A DNA stretch of 64,000 bases, from the NCBI RefSeq assembly GCF_016808095.1, contig NC_068976.1, positions 27,512,871-27,576,870 on the forward strand, in the 5' to 3' direction. The translations under genes and the position numbers were made by a program. Of the stretch, positions 23,700-36,639 are shown piece after piece; position 1 is the first letter of the stretch; each line of letters begins with the position of its first letter. The DNA is from Vigna angularis. Its lineage: Eukaryota; Streptophyta; Magnoliopsida; Fabales; Fabaceae. The notes beneath the pieces are model-generated. The model had not been told where the DNA came from, did not search any database, and saw nothing but the letters and a program-made list of their open reading frames with translations.

Positions 23700-25244
23700 T
23701 AATAAGCCTGAGTGCTTGTAAATATGTTTGTGATTTCAGTTCTATGAACATTAACCCCAATGGTGTAGCAGCTTGTTAATAATAACAACTGGATGCAGTT
23801 TGAATCTGTTTTCAACTTTCGAAAACATGTTTCGCTGATGATTGAGTGCAATTTCAAATCTGCACTCTGCAGATGGTAACTTTTCTTTTTGCCTTATCAT
23901 GGATGTCACAGTTTAATATGTTACTTTTATACGTAATATTTTCAAATAAGTGCTTGAAAATAATTAAGAAAATAAAAAAAGAACTCCATTTATTTAGAGA
24001 AATTATGTATATAAGTTATCTGACCACTTTCTTTCAAAGAGAATAGGTTATATATTGATAGGATAATGTACTGTCGTCTAGGTATATATTATTTCATGAT
24101 ATTTACTTTTTTATCCTTGAAAAAATAAAATTTTAATTCGTAACTGTTAAATAAATTTATGAATAAAAGAAAATTATGATGTATAATACATTTATTTTAA
24201 AAATAACTTGTATTTGATACATTTATTTTAAAAATAATAAAATATGACGTGATATTTATGTATTTTTAAAATATGACGTGTGATATTTATGTATTGAAAA
24301 AACGTATAGTAATTTTTAAAAATATGATAATATATATTTATTATTGTATGAATCTAAATTAAAGTTATATGTAATAAAACTGTTAACATAAAATATTGTA
24401 CGTTATTATTATTATAAAAATATTTTTATTATTTTATAGATTAGATATTTTATTAATAATAGAAAAAATTCAAAATTTTAAATTTTACACCTAAATATTA
24501 AATAAAAACGTTTTATTTCGTCATTTATTGATGTGTTGTATCATTAAGTTTTAGGTTGTACGTTGACTTGAGTAAAAACAACTTTTTACGTTCATAAAAA
24601 TGGAAAATTTTAGATTAACACTCTTCATTTTCTCTGTACTTATAAATCATCTAATAAAATAATAATTCTTTTAATTTTAGAGGTAACCTTTTCTAAATTA
24701 TTTTATATTTTAAAATAAAAAAGATATTATCATTAATGTTGGGTAGATATATGGAATAGGATTTCTGTGATGAGATTTCTAAAATAGGATTTCCGAAACA
24801 TATGTATGAAATATATTTTGAAACAAGTTTTCGAGAATATGATTTCTGAAATAAGTTTTCTAAAATGTATATAATACTTTTCGAAATAAACTTTCCAAAA
24901 TAAACATTCTCAAGCAAGCTTTCCAAAACCCATGAAATATATTTTAAAAGGAATTTTTCAAAACGAGCTTTTTTCTGCAACACGTTCTCTCTTTTCTTCT
25001 GCAGTCACAGTGATGCAACATCGGCAGCAGTGGTGTAGTACAGTGGAGGAGAGTATTTTAGTTTTTTAGGTAGTATGCGTTGCACTCATAAATGATGGGG
25101 TGCAGGAACCAAAAGTTTAAAACAAGAGCATGGGCTCAAACTTATACATGTAGGCCCACATTTTTTTTATTTGGGATGTTGTTCCTGCACCTCTAAGTGT
25201 CATTCCTCCATCTCTAAATTTCACTATGACAAATTTAACTTTTG

Positions 25245-25245
<1 letters not shown>
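23700..25245. other. Intergenic, with degenerate 'tttctaaaat' repeats
   Basis: AT-rich. At about 24745-24970 short phrases such as gatttctgaaataagttttc and tttccaaaataaac recur imperfectly, which suggests a decayed tandem repeat or element. A similar texture (tttcgaaatct, gattttgaaatt) is seen at 25545-25735. No gene was recognised. Confidence 0.5.

Positions 25246-25289
<44 letters not shown>
25246..25289. repeat. (AT)n microsatellite
   Basis: About 44 bp of uninterrupted AT. Confidence 0.98.
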
Positions 25290-25294
<5 letters not shown>

Positions 25295-26589
25295 AATTAG
25301 ATAAACAGTAATTTTTAATTACCAAACATATTTAGTATCCCAAGTTTATATTGACGTGTTTTCTCTAGTCTGTTTCAGCTTTATTTTCCGTTCAACGTAA
25401 AACTTGTGGTTTTATTTCGTTTATCCTTCTCATCTCCTTCATTTCCCTTTTCATTCATCTTTCAAGTAAACGTATTATTCATTTTTATTGGTTAAGTTTT
25501 TTTATAATTTAATATTTATTTTTATTATATTTTACATGTACATAATTTCGAAATCTAATTTAGAAAATTCGTCGAATTTTCTGGTTTAGAAAACTTAGAT
25601 TTTGAAATTCATTTTAAGAAACTCATTTTATTTTGAAATTCAATTTCAGAATTTACTGGATTTCGAAATTTGGTTGACATTTCTCTTAGATTTTGAAATT
25701 TAGTGAACACTTTTCTTAGACTTCAAAATCTATATTGATTATTTTAAAAAAAATTATATTTGTTTTATTTAATATTTTTGTTTTTCTTTTTTAAATGTGT
25801 TTTACTTGTTTTGTTTTGATAACTTTGTAATATTCAATTATGTTATAGGTGGTTATAGTCTAAGATGAATAGATGAAAAGTTATGATCTCTTATTTAATA
25901 TGATTTGTTTAAAGAACTTAGTCCTGATGAATATGCAAGGTTAGACTCAGAGGAGTGAGGGGTATGTGTTGTTATACTTTTACTTATTATGCTTTACCTT
26001 TTTCTTTCATAATAATTTGTTAATCAATTATAAACTAATATGGACAAGTTGATGACTATACCAAACATTGGTTATGTTATTGCTAATCGATATAATGTAA
26101 TCTTAGTTTATTTGTTATATTGTCAAAATACTACAATCTTTTCACTCGTGCTAATATAAGACAACATGGGTTAATCAATATAAGACATGTTCATAGTTCT
26201 TATTTTGAGCAGGTAACGTGATTATTATTTTCTACCATTTTAAAATAAGTTCCATTTACTAATTTTATCTTTATAGGTTCACCTACAAGAAGGTTGACCT
26301 TTATCGATGGTGGATATTATATTGTCTACCCATGATTACTCAAAGACGCGGGTGTGATAATCTTTTTATGTTAGTAGGATACAAACATTTGTAGAGTTGA
26401 TGGATGCTAATATCAGTCATGTAAAGTTGCATAAAGATTTATATTTGTGTTATGTAAACAAATTATTTAAATCAAAATACTAAGTTGTTTAATCATATAA
26501 AAATGAAGTTGTTTAATTACAAATATTACTTAGAAGTTCAAAACAATCAAACACATAATAAAAAATGTTGTTAGCTAGATGAACGTTTG

Positions 26590-27300
26590 CCACATACATT
26601 GTGACCTCCTCTATTGTTGGGAGCATGTTCTTCAAACGTCGCACAAACTATTTATAATGTCTTATTAGTCCAGTGTCAGGCCATAATGTCCTCACTCACT
26701 TCACGACAATCAATCATTGTTTATATGATTCTCAGAACGTGTTTGATAAAGGTCTACAATGACAATAAAATCAAATTATTTGGTATTCTTTAATAACATA
26801 AACACACAAACTTATAAACATTGTATGGTTACATACCAACAAACCACTGACTTTGATCCCCTAAAAACTAGAATGTCATCTAGAAGATTTTGACAAAGTT
26901 GAGGTACAAGACTTGGCTGGTTATCCTCAACATTAATAATAACATAAGGATGTGATACCCTTCTAAACCACTAGAGGTATCCCTCAACACATGTATATGA
27001 AGATGATGTCGTCATGAGATTCATTAACACGTGCTTGGCAAAGCCCAACCAACAATTATCAATGGTTGTTATGTCAGCCTCTAGAACAACCTTTAACTAC
27101 TACAAGATCAACGACTCATAACCAAATTTCCTTAACAAGCATTCAGACAAATGTCGGTGTACACTCATACCCACTTTGATCTAACCAAAGTACATATTGA
27201 TTGTCTAATGCAGACAACTAATCCAATGTGATTCATATGGGGCCAGATCACCCCATCATATGTCAATACATTAAATTGTGCCCTAATCTTTTGTAGGTTG
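26590..27300 (-). pseudogene. Plant mobile domain (PMD)-type gene remnant
   Basis: Read on the minus strand with frame shifts and stops, the segment gives pieces typical of plant-mobile-domain proteins, often annotated as 'serine/threonine phosphatase 7 long form homolog'. These are VHRHLSECLLRKFGYESLI, ADITTIDNCWLGFAKHVL and a CVEGYL..WFRRVSHPYVI block. In that family these follow the mobile domain and precede the C-terminal tail. PMD genes occur both as host genes and as cargo of Mutator-like elements. The frame here is broken many times, so this is a fossil. I did not recognise the N-terminal mobile domain itself. Confidence 0.55.
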
Positions 27301-27498
27301 AAAACTTGTCTCCCAATCAACCCTAAATCCCCAAATTTGTATCCTTAAATCCCTAACTTATGTCCTAATAGGTTCATCTACATAATTTTAACTATACTAA
27401 ACATTTACAAAGAAATGTAAATGAAAGAAACGTAAACAAATGTGTACCTTTGAGTGGTTGCTTGAAAGTTGAACATGTGTATGAGTTGTGGTGGTGAG

Positions 27499-27884
27499 TA
27501 GTGTTGTCAAAACGAGTCATCCGGCCTTATCCAGTCCGACCCACCACAGGTTGACTACTTAGTGAGTCAACCAAACTCGGCTCATTTATTAACGAGTCGA
27601 AAAATCTGAACTCTACCTGACTCACCATGGGTTGGTAGGTTAAACAAGGTGGCTCACTGGTTCACTTAATTACAAGTTTTTTTTTAAATCCAAAAAAAAT
27701 TACAATTCTTTTGTAATTCAAATTTAAATAATTTCACTCTAAAATATTTTAAACTTCAAAGACAATTCAAAATAAAAAAAATTAATATACAAGAACGAAT
27801 AAACAAGTTTATAATATTGATAATTTTTGTGTCACTTGTAGTAGGTCGGATTAACCGGTTAATTCTAATCATTTTGATAATACT
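27499..27884 (+). mobile_element. hAT-like non-autonomous element
   Basis: The ends resemble agtgttgtcaaaacg and, inverted, agtattatcaaaatg. The flanking 8-mers gtggtgag (27491-27498) and ggcgtgag (27885-27892) agree at 6 of 8 positions. The body matches 6245-6560: gacccaccaca, ttagtgagtc, ggctcattta, a poly-T/A tail. It has no coding sequence. The hAT assignment rests on the 8-bp duplication and the gtcaaaa terminus. Confidence 0.55.
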
Positions 27885-27899
27885 GGCGTGAGGGATGTG

Positions 27900-29125
27900 A
27901 TGGAGGGAGTGGATAGCAAGAGCACTTCGGTTGTGGGGGCAGTGTGACGCTTAGAAGAAAGAAAAAAAATGTTAGAGTCAAAGTGAGCTGATAGGATAAT
28001 TATAGGAGAGAGTTTTTCTTTACTCGTTGTAAAAAAAAGTAGTTTAGAAAAAAAACTTGGTGATAGAAGAATAAAGTCGTTTTATCTTTCTTGCACATTC
28101 TGATTCTCCGGTTCCAAAAAAACAATTGTAGTTATAATTGTATTTTCAAAGTTTACTCGTACTTTTTTTCTGTAATTTTTTGGAGATAGAAGTGTGAACT
28201 ATAAACTATTTATTTCTTTTATAACTGATCCAATTATAATTTAAAAAGCCAAAGAAAAACAGTAATTGTTACTATCTTTTATTAAGTTTTGAATAACCGA
28301 CAACAAATCACGTCAAAGCTTAACATAACGCAAAAGTTACAACCAATAACATGCGTGGCTTGTAGAATGGATCAGAGGACACAAGTGAAGCTTCTGCATC
28401 AAGAACCCACCATTGCGTCCTCATCTTCACTTCTTTTTATTATGACTTTTCTGATTTGAAAATTTTCATAAAACCTACTTTTTAGTTCTTGAGAAGATCT
28501 TATAGTTGAATTTTGTTTGAAATATTTAACACACAAAATATAATATTATTATTATTTAATAGATATATTTTTATAATAATTTTAATGTTTTGGAATGATA
28601 AAGTTATTCACAAATTTATTGTCAAGTGAGAAACGGTGTCATTCTTTTATATAAAGTTGACCTACTCGTATTATTATTAATACATTTTTCCAATGAACTC
28701 TCTTTAAAACGCATGATTAACAATGTAAATTTATAATTGATTAAGAATGCAAAAAGTCAGTGTATATATATTGCTCCAGCTTTAAACATTAAAAGAAGTG
28801 TCTTTTTGTCTTTGTCCCACCCAATTCCTATCCCTTTTGGTGGGTTTTGTTTGCTTCCCAAGGAATTTTGTGAAGTGGGAAAAGCGAAATGGATGGCCAT
28901 AATGAACTTACGGTGACAAAATTCACACGGGTTTTGGCCTTTCAAAAATGACACAAAAATAATTCACTTACGAATTATTATGGACATGTTTTGTATTTGT
29001 TTTGAGGAGAGACTCCTCCAACATCATCATCGTATCTCTTCCTCATAATAGAATATACTTTTCATATCATGTAATGTCTTCGGTGCTGTTTGGTTTGATA
29101 CAGAAAATCAGAACAAAAGGGCTTC
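27900..29125. other. Intergenic and promoter side of the TLC gene
   Basis: No gene was recognised. The last 150 bases (ctcctccaacatcatcatcg, ctcttcctcataatag) look like a leader for the TLC gene, but no start site can be fixed. Confidence 0.4.
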
Positions 29126-31007
29126 ATGGAATTCACTTATTCTTTTGGTTCATTCTCCTTTTATGAGTATGCTAGTCCAACCAAACTACTGCTATGGCTG
29201 ACATCTATCTTCTCTGGCATAATCTTCTGTCTTATTGTAAGTTAACTCAGATTCCTCGTTAGTTGTGTTGTGTGTGAGTTTTATGAGTGGAGTTTCTGTT
29301 TGTTCCCTCTTCAATTTCTTCTTTTTGTCAAACATATGTTCAGTTTTATCTTAAAGGAGTTAATTCTAAGAATGACTGGTTGTAATGAAGAACTTTTTGT
29401 TGGCAATTTTAAAGCCTGATCCTTTTCTTCCTTCTTGAAGGCTTATACATCAACTGCTGTTTTGAGTTCTTTGTTGATCAAGGGATATGGCAAATTGAGC
29501 AGTGCAGAGAAAATTGAATGGAATAACAGGTGAAGTGTTTCTGCATAATCTTCCTGTTTGCATATTGATTGACTGAGTATTAACATAATCTGTAATGCAG
29601 GGGATTCTCTACGTTTCATGCTCTCTTTGTATCATCTGCATCTTTCTACCTCATCTTCTTATCGGATGTCTTCAATGCGAATTCACAGGAGGTAGTTATT
29701 AATAAATCATCAAGGTTATCAGATACAGTATTGGGGGTAAGTTGAAGACATAAGCAAATTTTAGTTGTTAGTCTCATAACATAATGTCACTTGTTTTGGA
29801 ACATTGTTGTTAAGATTTTGTCTGTCATACTATGTGAAATTTATATACGAATGTTAACTTGTTCTGTTTTGGGTTTTCATTATACTTCCCTGCACAGATA
29901 TCTATTGGTTATTTTCTAACAGATCTGGCTATGATTCTTTGGAACTTTCCAGCTTTAGGGGGTCTTGAATATATAAGTAGATATAGTCTTTCTTGTTATT
30001 GTTCTTAACACATTAACAACAGTATCAATGCACACTATCTGACACAATATTTAGGTTCTACACCACGGGCTATCCATAGGTTCCATTACACTATCCCTGC
30101 TAAGTGGTCAAGTTCATATCTACATACTAATGGTTCTTTTCTCTGAGAGCACTACTCCTTTTGTAAATCTTAGATGGTAAATCTCTTGTTCAGAATTTCA
30201 TTTACCTTCATGTGCTTCTATAACATTACTTATAACAAAAGTTCTATATATAGGTACTTGGATATTGCTGGACTTAAGAGTTCCAAACTTTACATTTGGA
30301 ATGGCATATCATTGTTCCTCGGGTGGTTGGTACTGCTACTGTCTGATAATTATAGTCTTCACCTAACTCTAATTACTCTGCTAAGTTGGTTAAGTATACT
30401 GTCTAGAACATTGTAATGATAAAATGTACAGATAAAATATGTATCATCCAACTAAAACATGGATCTGAAAATGCTGAAGCTATTTGTTTTTCGACAGCAG
30501 ATGCAGAAATTTAGTCCTTACAATAAATGTTTGTACGAATGTCAAACTTTGTTGTGACTTTTGGTTTTTGTTGGTTGTTATGGAACTACTTTTCATGGTA
30601 GTTCCAGGTGCAAACCAGTCAGACCATAATGAACTTTTTGTGCAGAGTGAATTCAATTCAACCGCTTGAAATTTCTATCCTTAATTATTATCTATTCTGT
30701 GGTAGGTTGCAAGGATTTTCTTATTCATGTTCCTTTTTTACCATATATGGACCCATTTGGTTGAGGTTAGCATGTGCTCTATGATCCACTGTGGCCCTGT
30801 TACATAATTCTTCACAATTTTCCTTCTTTATTGCACTGAAGAAAAACTGTATATTTATTTTAGGTGCAGGAGGTGTTTCTTTTTGGCTTTTACACCTTGA
30901 TTATGGTGCCTTCTGTGTTGGCAGTGATGAACATATTTTGGTTCTGGAAGATTGCAAAGGGCATGGTTAAAACTCTCACTAAAGCAAAACACAACAAGGG
31001 AGCATGA
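29126..31007 (+). CDS. TLC domain-containing multipass membrane protein
   Basis: Eight exons join in frame: 29126-29236, 29441-29529, 29601-29736, 29898-29972, 30055-30176, 30254-30329, 30706-30765 and 30864-31007. They give 270 residues. Several hydrophobic segments are visible: LLLWLTSIFSGIIFCLIAYT near the N-terminus, FHALFVSSASFYLIFL, ISIGYFLTDLAMILW, HIYILMVLFSE, WNGISLFLGWLVARIFLFMF and TLIMVPSVLAVMNIFWFW. The histidine pair of TLC proteins is at residues 140-141 (VLHHGLS), followed by FSESTTPFVNLRWYLD. This is the TMEM56-like plant branch (At1g31300 type), likely in endomembranes. It is not the ceramide synthase LAG1 branch, and its function is uncertain. Exon 4 ends TAT|ATAAGT, so its intron (29973-30054) would be AT..AG instead of GT..AG. 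Retaining it would introduce a stop within about 16 codons. Confidence 0.88.
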
Positions 31008-34000
31008 CAATATACTCTTAACATAGTATCTTGACATGGCCAACAATTGTTTTATAGAACAGTTACAATCAACACTTTTGTTTTAACCTGAAATTTTAAG
31101 CTTTACTTGTATATTTTGAAATTTGAAATACTCAATTGAAATTCTTTGTGTCAAAATATGACCTCAATCATTTTCTTAGCTTTTTTTTTTCTAATGAACA
31201 AGAGTTAAATTAGGTTCTTCCTATTTTTACTGATCAGTTGGTAAGCTAGAAGGATCTAACTTATAGAAAATGCTAGTTATCCATTATGAATGAGAATTTA
31301 GTGCTGTTATCTTGTTTTCCTACTAAACTCAATTATCTCATACACAATTTAAATATATTTTTTTTATCCAGTGTTTTTTAATGATAAAACTCTGACGAAT
31401 AAGGTTTCAAAATGAAAAATACTTCTGATAAATAAATTAGAAAATGATAATAAATATTATTGCCTTATATGGGAATAATGTATGCTTTTTAGAAGATATT
31501 TAGTCAAAGTTATTCTTAGTAGAAAACTTAGTATAATTATAATCTTTACGTAATTAATTCAGTGAATATTTACTAGAATAGTATGGAAGAAAAGAGTAAA
31601 TGTAATTTTTAATTTTTAACTTTATAATAACTTTATTTTCATTAATAAGATATCGGTATGATGTATTTTAAATAATTAAGAGTAAATAAGTATAGTGTGA
31701 CTTTTGAAGAAATTACAAAAGTGTATTAATATTTTCGCTAAAAAGAATTAAATATCTTTTAATTATAAATTATGACAAACTAAAATACTAAAAAGATTTA
31801 TAATTCGTATTACAGTTACGTCTAAACGTAAAGATGGATAAATGATTCACAAACATTTTCGAAGGTATCTCTAATCTTCATGCCATGATACCATCCATAA
31901 TCTTAAAATATTATTTAGTACAGATAAGTAAATAAATAAAAAAAATAACAAGATAATAACTAATAGTGAGTAAAAAGATACACTCTGAAATATTAAAAGT
32001 TCAAAAAAGATATGTCATCTCTGCACCCTTCTTTTTCTCTTTTTAGTATACATTCAGAGTTTTTTTAAAGGTATTATTTTTTACTACACACATAATGTTT
32101 TTTCATGAAAAGAATAATGTCTCCCGCATCACGTTATATTTATTTTTCTTTAAAATAAATAATAAATAAACAATTTTAAAAAAAATATTTTATCCGTATT
32201 TTCTTATAAAAAATAATAAGTCATACAATAAGTGGTCTAGGTCGGTTTCTTTCCTTTCTTTGCCACCATTTTTTAAAATAAAAGAATACAAAATCATCAA
32301 AATAAAAAAAAAAAGATGTCAATTCTAATCGGGTTCACCTTTCAAAAATCTCAAACAATCCATAATAATCTTCAAACAAATTCATAAACCTTTTTCTAGA
32401 TAGAGAGCGATCCTTGATTGTTTATCATAATTTTTTTTTGTTTCTTAATAGTTTCTTTATATTATTATTGTTTTAGGAAAAATTAAATATTTTGAAAAAC
32501 TACGTCAACTTTATATATTTAATTAAAGGTACTGTTTTTAGGCAGATGCAGTAGGTACTAATACTTTCTTTACGCAAACCACATTTTTATTTTATGGTTT
32601 TACATAGTTTTTCAATAATAAATTATGATGGTGACTCCCAAATTTTTTTTCTCAAACTCGTTTGTCTTCGGATCACCGTTGTGATTCCGATTGCGACAAT
32701 AGACATTCTATTTAAATGTGTTATTATGTCATAAAAATTCAGATTTTCGATAATAAGAATAGAAAAATATTTTTAATTTTTAAAAAATTAAAATGTAAAT
32801 AAAAAACTACTAAGGTGAGTATTTCATTGAAACAAAAATATTATCAAAACATGGTTTGATAGATAAAATCCATACAAAGTAAAATAAAAGATGAATAGCT
32901 ATTCCACATTTCATTCTGATAATTCATTTTTAAAAATAATATCGTAACTAAAAAAAATAATTTTGTATTTTTAAAAAAATAATAATAAAAGATAAAATTA
33001 TGGTTGTAAGATGGATGGTTTTTTTTTATTAAATATTAAGGAGACATGATCCTGTATTCAGTATCATTCTCTGTTTATGATATAACTTTACTTGAATATT
33101 AATATTAATTAGATTCACTTCTGTTATCTATAGTAAAAATAAAGAAATATTCTAATTGTTGTACATATTTCTACTTGTAAAATTACCATCAAATGTTACT
33201 TCTTTCCAAAATTATTCTTAATTATTTTTTTCATGGTTTTAACTAAAAGAAGAACTAAATAAAAATAACATGTTATCCAACATTTAAGGAAATTAAAAAA
33301 AAATAATTATTAAAATAAATAAATTTAAAGTTAAATTATAACTTGTTTAAATCAAATATTACAATAAAAGTAGAAATAGAAATGGTGACATTTTTACACT
33401 CATCAAAGAAAAATACTCTCATAATATCATAAACTATTAATATTTTTTTACATTTTAATTTAAAATATTAATGCTTGTATCAAAGGAGTGCAATTTTTTT
33501 TGTGGGTATTAAAGTTTTTTTTAATTAAAAACAAATGTTTGTACGGTTTTTTTTTCGTGTAACCATTACAGTTCTTAGGCACAAGAATAACATCAGAAAG
33601 CATCACGTTACCTGTACCCAAAATTCCAAAGAAGAATGAACATTTTAGCCACGAATCCAATTTCGGTTATGTTACACGACACCTAAGGAAAAATTTTAAG
33701 AATTGATGAGCATCAACTTTGCTTAAGCCGTGATCTCAGCACTTCTAAAAAAATGAAAAAATAAATGAAATTCTTCTCAAAAGGTATAAGTGAACAATGC
33801 AATAAAAAAATTATTTATAAATTAAAATTTATTATTATTCTTCAAACTTTAAAAATAAATAAATATAATTTTTTTAATCTAAATATATTTACAAGAAAAT
33901 AATTTACATAATTTAACACGCGATGACTTCATTATTAATTAAAAATATATTTTACATATCAATTTATTTTAAATAACTAAATTAAAAACCTATATTTATT

Positions 34001-34130
34001 TAATTTTAAAATTTAAAGATCAAAATATATTACATTTTTTAAAGTGATTTTCGTATGTTGTAAACATATTCTTAAAAAAAAAATATCTTAAGTACAATAC
34101 TTTCTCTGCTGAAGACCGTCAACTACCAAT
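31008..34130. other. AT-rich intergenic stretch, nothing recognised
   Basis: This is about 3 kb of AT-rich sequence without coding frames, tRNA-like folds or definable inverted repeats. Short A- and T-runs account for the small frames present. Confidence 0.6.
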
Positions 34131-34537
34131 CAATTTTGTGGTGTAAGACTGTTAGCTATTCAGACGGAATGTTACGGAAACGGAACACTGATAATTCGTG
34201 GTTGTTGCATGTATACGTCTTTTCTTTCTATACACTTCAGAAGCTTTGCCTTTGCTTTCCCGAATTAGGTTTTGCTTTCTCTTTTTTTCATTCCGCGATG
34301 TCTTTGCCTCTATTTCCTCCCTTCCTCTTCTATTTTGTATTTTTTCATTTTATTTTTGGTAGCAGTAAATGCACACGTTCTATCTTTCTACAAAAGTTCT
34401 TATCATTCAAATCTGAGAACTATGATCGGTTGTGGTAACGCTTGATTTTGAGGATGGTGAGTCGTAATTACCGTGCTAGGTAGTGTCTGTTTAGGGTAGA
34501 TAAAAGTTTGAGCCTTTTTTTTTTTGGCGTGTTCAAG

Positions 34538-36320
34538 ATGTGGAGTAGATGGTGGTGTGCCGGTGGTGGAGGATCGATTCTGAGGCAAAGGGTGTCTTTT
34601 GTTTTTAGTGGAAGCCATGGTTGTGGGGGAAAGGTTCAGCCTTTTGATCCTTTGAGGGGTTTTGAAGGGGAATGTGGTGGAAGGAGAGGAGGGGTGGCGT
34701 TTGTGTTGAGGCAGATGAAGAGCGGTGTCTGTTCCACAGCTTCAGTTTCACACCCTGCTGATGCTGTCAGTGGGAATGGGAATGAGAATAGTAATAATAG
34801 TAATAATAATGATAATAATAAGAGTAATGATGATAATGGAAATGGAAAAAAAGGGTCTATGTCCTTCCGTGAGGCTAAGAAGCTAATGAGATTGGCGAAT
34901 GTGGAATCGCTAAAGGAGAAGCTTGAAAGGGAGGAAAAGGAGATTATTCCCTACTGTGAGCTTCTTGAAGAGTGTAAGAAAATGGGTGTTGCAAGAGATG
35001 CTGAGGAGGCTGCAACATTTGCACATTGTCTTGATGATGCTGGGGTTATTCTCCTCTTCAGAGACAAGGTCTATCTGCATCCTGATAAGGTGACTGCTCT
35101 CTATCATGATTCTATCATTCAGTGTTTGATAATTGTTTCTCAGAAAGAAAATTTTGAATCTGTTACCGTGTGGCTCTCTTAAAACATGGCCAAATCAAGC
35201 ATGTATTCAATGCCAGCAGATACCATTCATTACCCCTTTTCATGGTCCCCTAGCTTTTAGGCTTTGTTTGGAAGTTTAGAATACTTTGTACTGCGACATT
35301 CCTTTTTTTGTTAATTTGTGGGAGTTGCAAATTAATAGATTGTCTGAATGATAGGGGATGAAAGGATTGTGTTTGCTGTTAATCTTTGAACTTCACTTTC
35401 TGACATGGAAACGCTGTTGTCTGCATTAATGTGAGTTGGTTCAAACTCACCGAAACATGATCTTTCATCAAGTGGAATAATATTGTGTGATCCAAGTAGC
35501 CAACCTTATTAAATGAGTACAATATTGTTATTGGTACACTCGCTGATAGAAGGCATGGATACTTCAAAACTGTGACTTTGTTAAACACAAATCTATTGTT
35601 TTTATCAGCAATTTGTTGAGTACTTCTGTGTTGCTGTTGTTTTAAAATTGGAATTTTGTTTTACCAACTTATATTGAGCTTGTACACAAACCTTTATTAT
35701 ATTAATCATCCAAATAAAACTTACCAAAAAGATCTAGTTTATAAATATACCAAATGTTTCCTTCCATATAAGAAGCCCTGTGTTGTATGATTTGTAGATT
35801 GATGATCCCTTTTGTATTGCATGGTGAATATCAGGTGGTGGATATGGTTAGAAGAGCAGTTCCACTGGCACTAACAGAAGATGGTGATCCAATGATGGAG
35901 GAGCTAAAGAAGCTGCAAGAGAAGAAGACAGAAATTGACACGTTGGCACACAAGCAGGTTCGGAGAATCCTGTGGTCTGGACTAGGACTTGGTGTGTTTA
36001 CTGTTGGACTGTTCTTCAGGCTAACATTCTGGGAATTCTCATGGGATGTGATGGAACCTATCACATATTTCACCACTTCCACTGGTTTGGTAGTAGGCTA
36101 TGCCTACTTCTTGTTCACTTCTAGAGACCCCACTTACCAAGATTTCATGAAGAGACTCTTTCACTCCAGACAGAAGATCCTTCACAGGAACTACAATTTT
36201 GATGTTGACAGATTCAATGAGCTCCGATGCATGTGCCATAAACCCTTGAATGCCAAAGCCATTTTCAGAAATCGCTCTGGGGTGGAACAGGATTTGGAGG
36301 ATGTTTTGCGCAAAGATTAA
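34538..36320 (+). CDS. MCU: Mitochondrial calcium uniporter pore protein (MCU family)
   Basis: Two exons, 34538-35089 and 35835-36320, join HPDK|VVDMVR to give 345 residues, the usual length of plant MCU proteins. The N-terminus ([12 protein letters not shown], many Arg, few acids) fits a mitochondrial presequence. Residues 78-104 form an Asn/Asp/Gly-rich stretch. A matrix domain with coiled-coil character covers about 108-225. TM1 is about 229-250, the pore motif WDVMEP is at 254-259, and TM2 is about 261-279, followed by a matrix tail. In the family, the Asp and Glu of this motif form the Ca2+ selectivity filter in the inner membrane. The ATG at 34538 is chosen because upstream sequence in this frame has no ATG. 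The intron is 745 bp, GT..AG. The gene appears intact. Confidence 0.95.
34769..34852 (+). repeat. Coding aat/gat trinucleotide tract in MCU
   Basis: Runs of aat, aataat and gataat encode an Asn/Asp-rich segment (about residues 78-104) between the presequence and the conserved domain. It is likely length-polymorphic. Confidence 0.85.
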
Positions 36321-36639
36321 CCGACTAACATTTCTTTTAGTATCGTATTCATACTTATGGTTTCTAAAGATAAAATCTTTACATTAACCGTTGTGAACAA
36401 AATAAGAAAAATCTTTCATTATTCATTTATTCCTTTTAGTTGTATAAACTTTATTTTCATGTCCTTTAAACTTGATGATAATAAGTCACTCTAGTTCCTT
36501 CATGTATTATTTTAATCTCTTTAATTGTTGTCATCTCATCTCATAAAGATTAAAAACAGTATGCTTAAAAACTAAAAGATTGAGTTTTTTTTCACCATAT
36601 TAGTGCAATTTTAATCAAAAAATTTACAAATTTTATGCA

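Noticed and set aside
30174..30416. An open frame continuing past TLC exon 5 as a separate gene
   Set aside because: It includes exon 6 of the TLC gene read through intron sequence on both sides, and the spliced model explains it.
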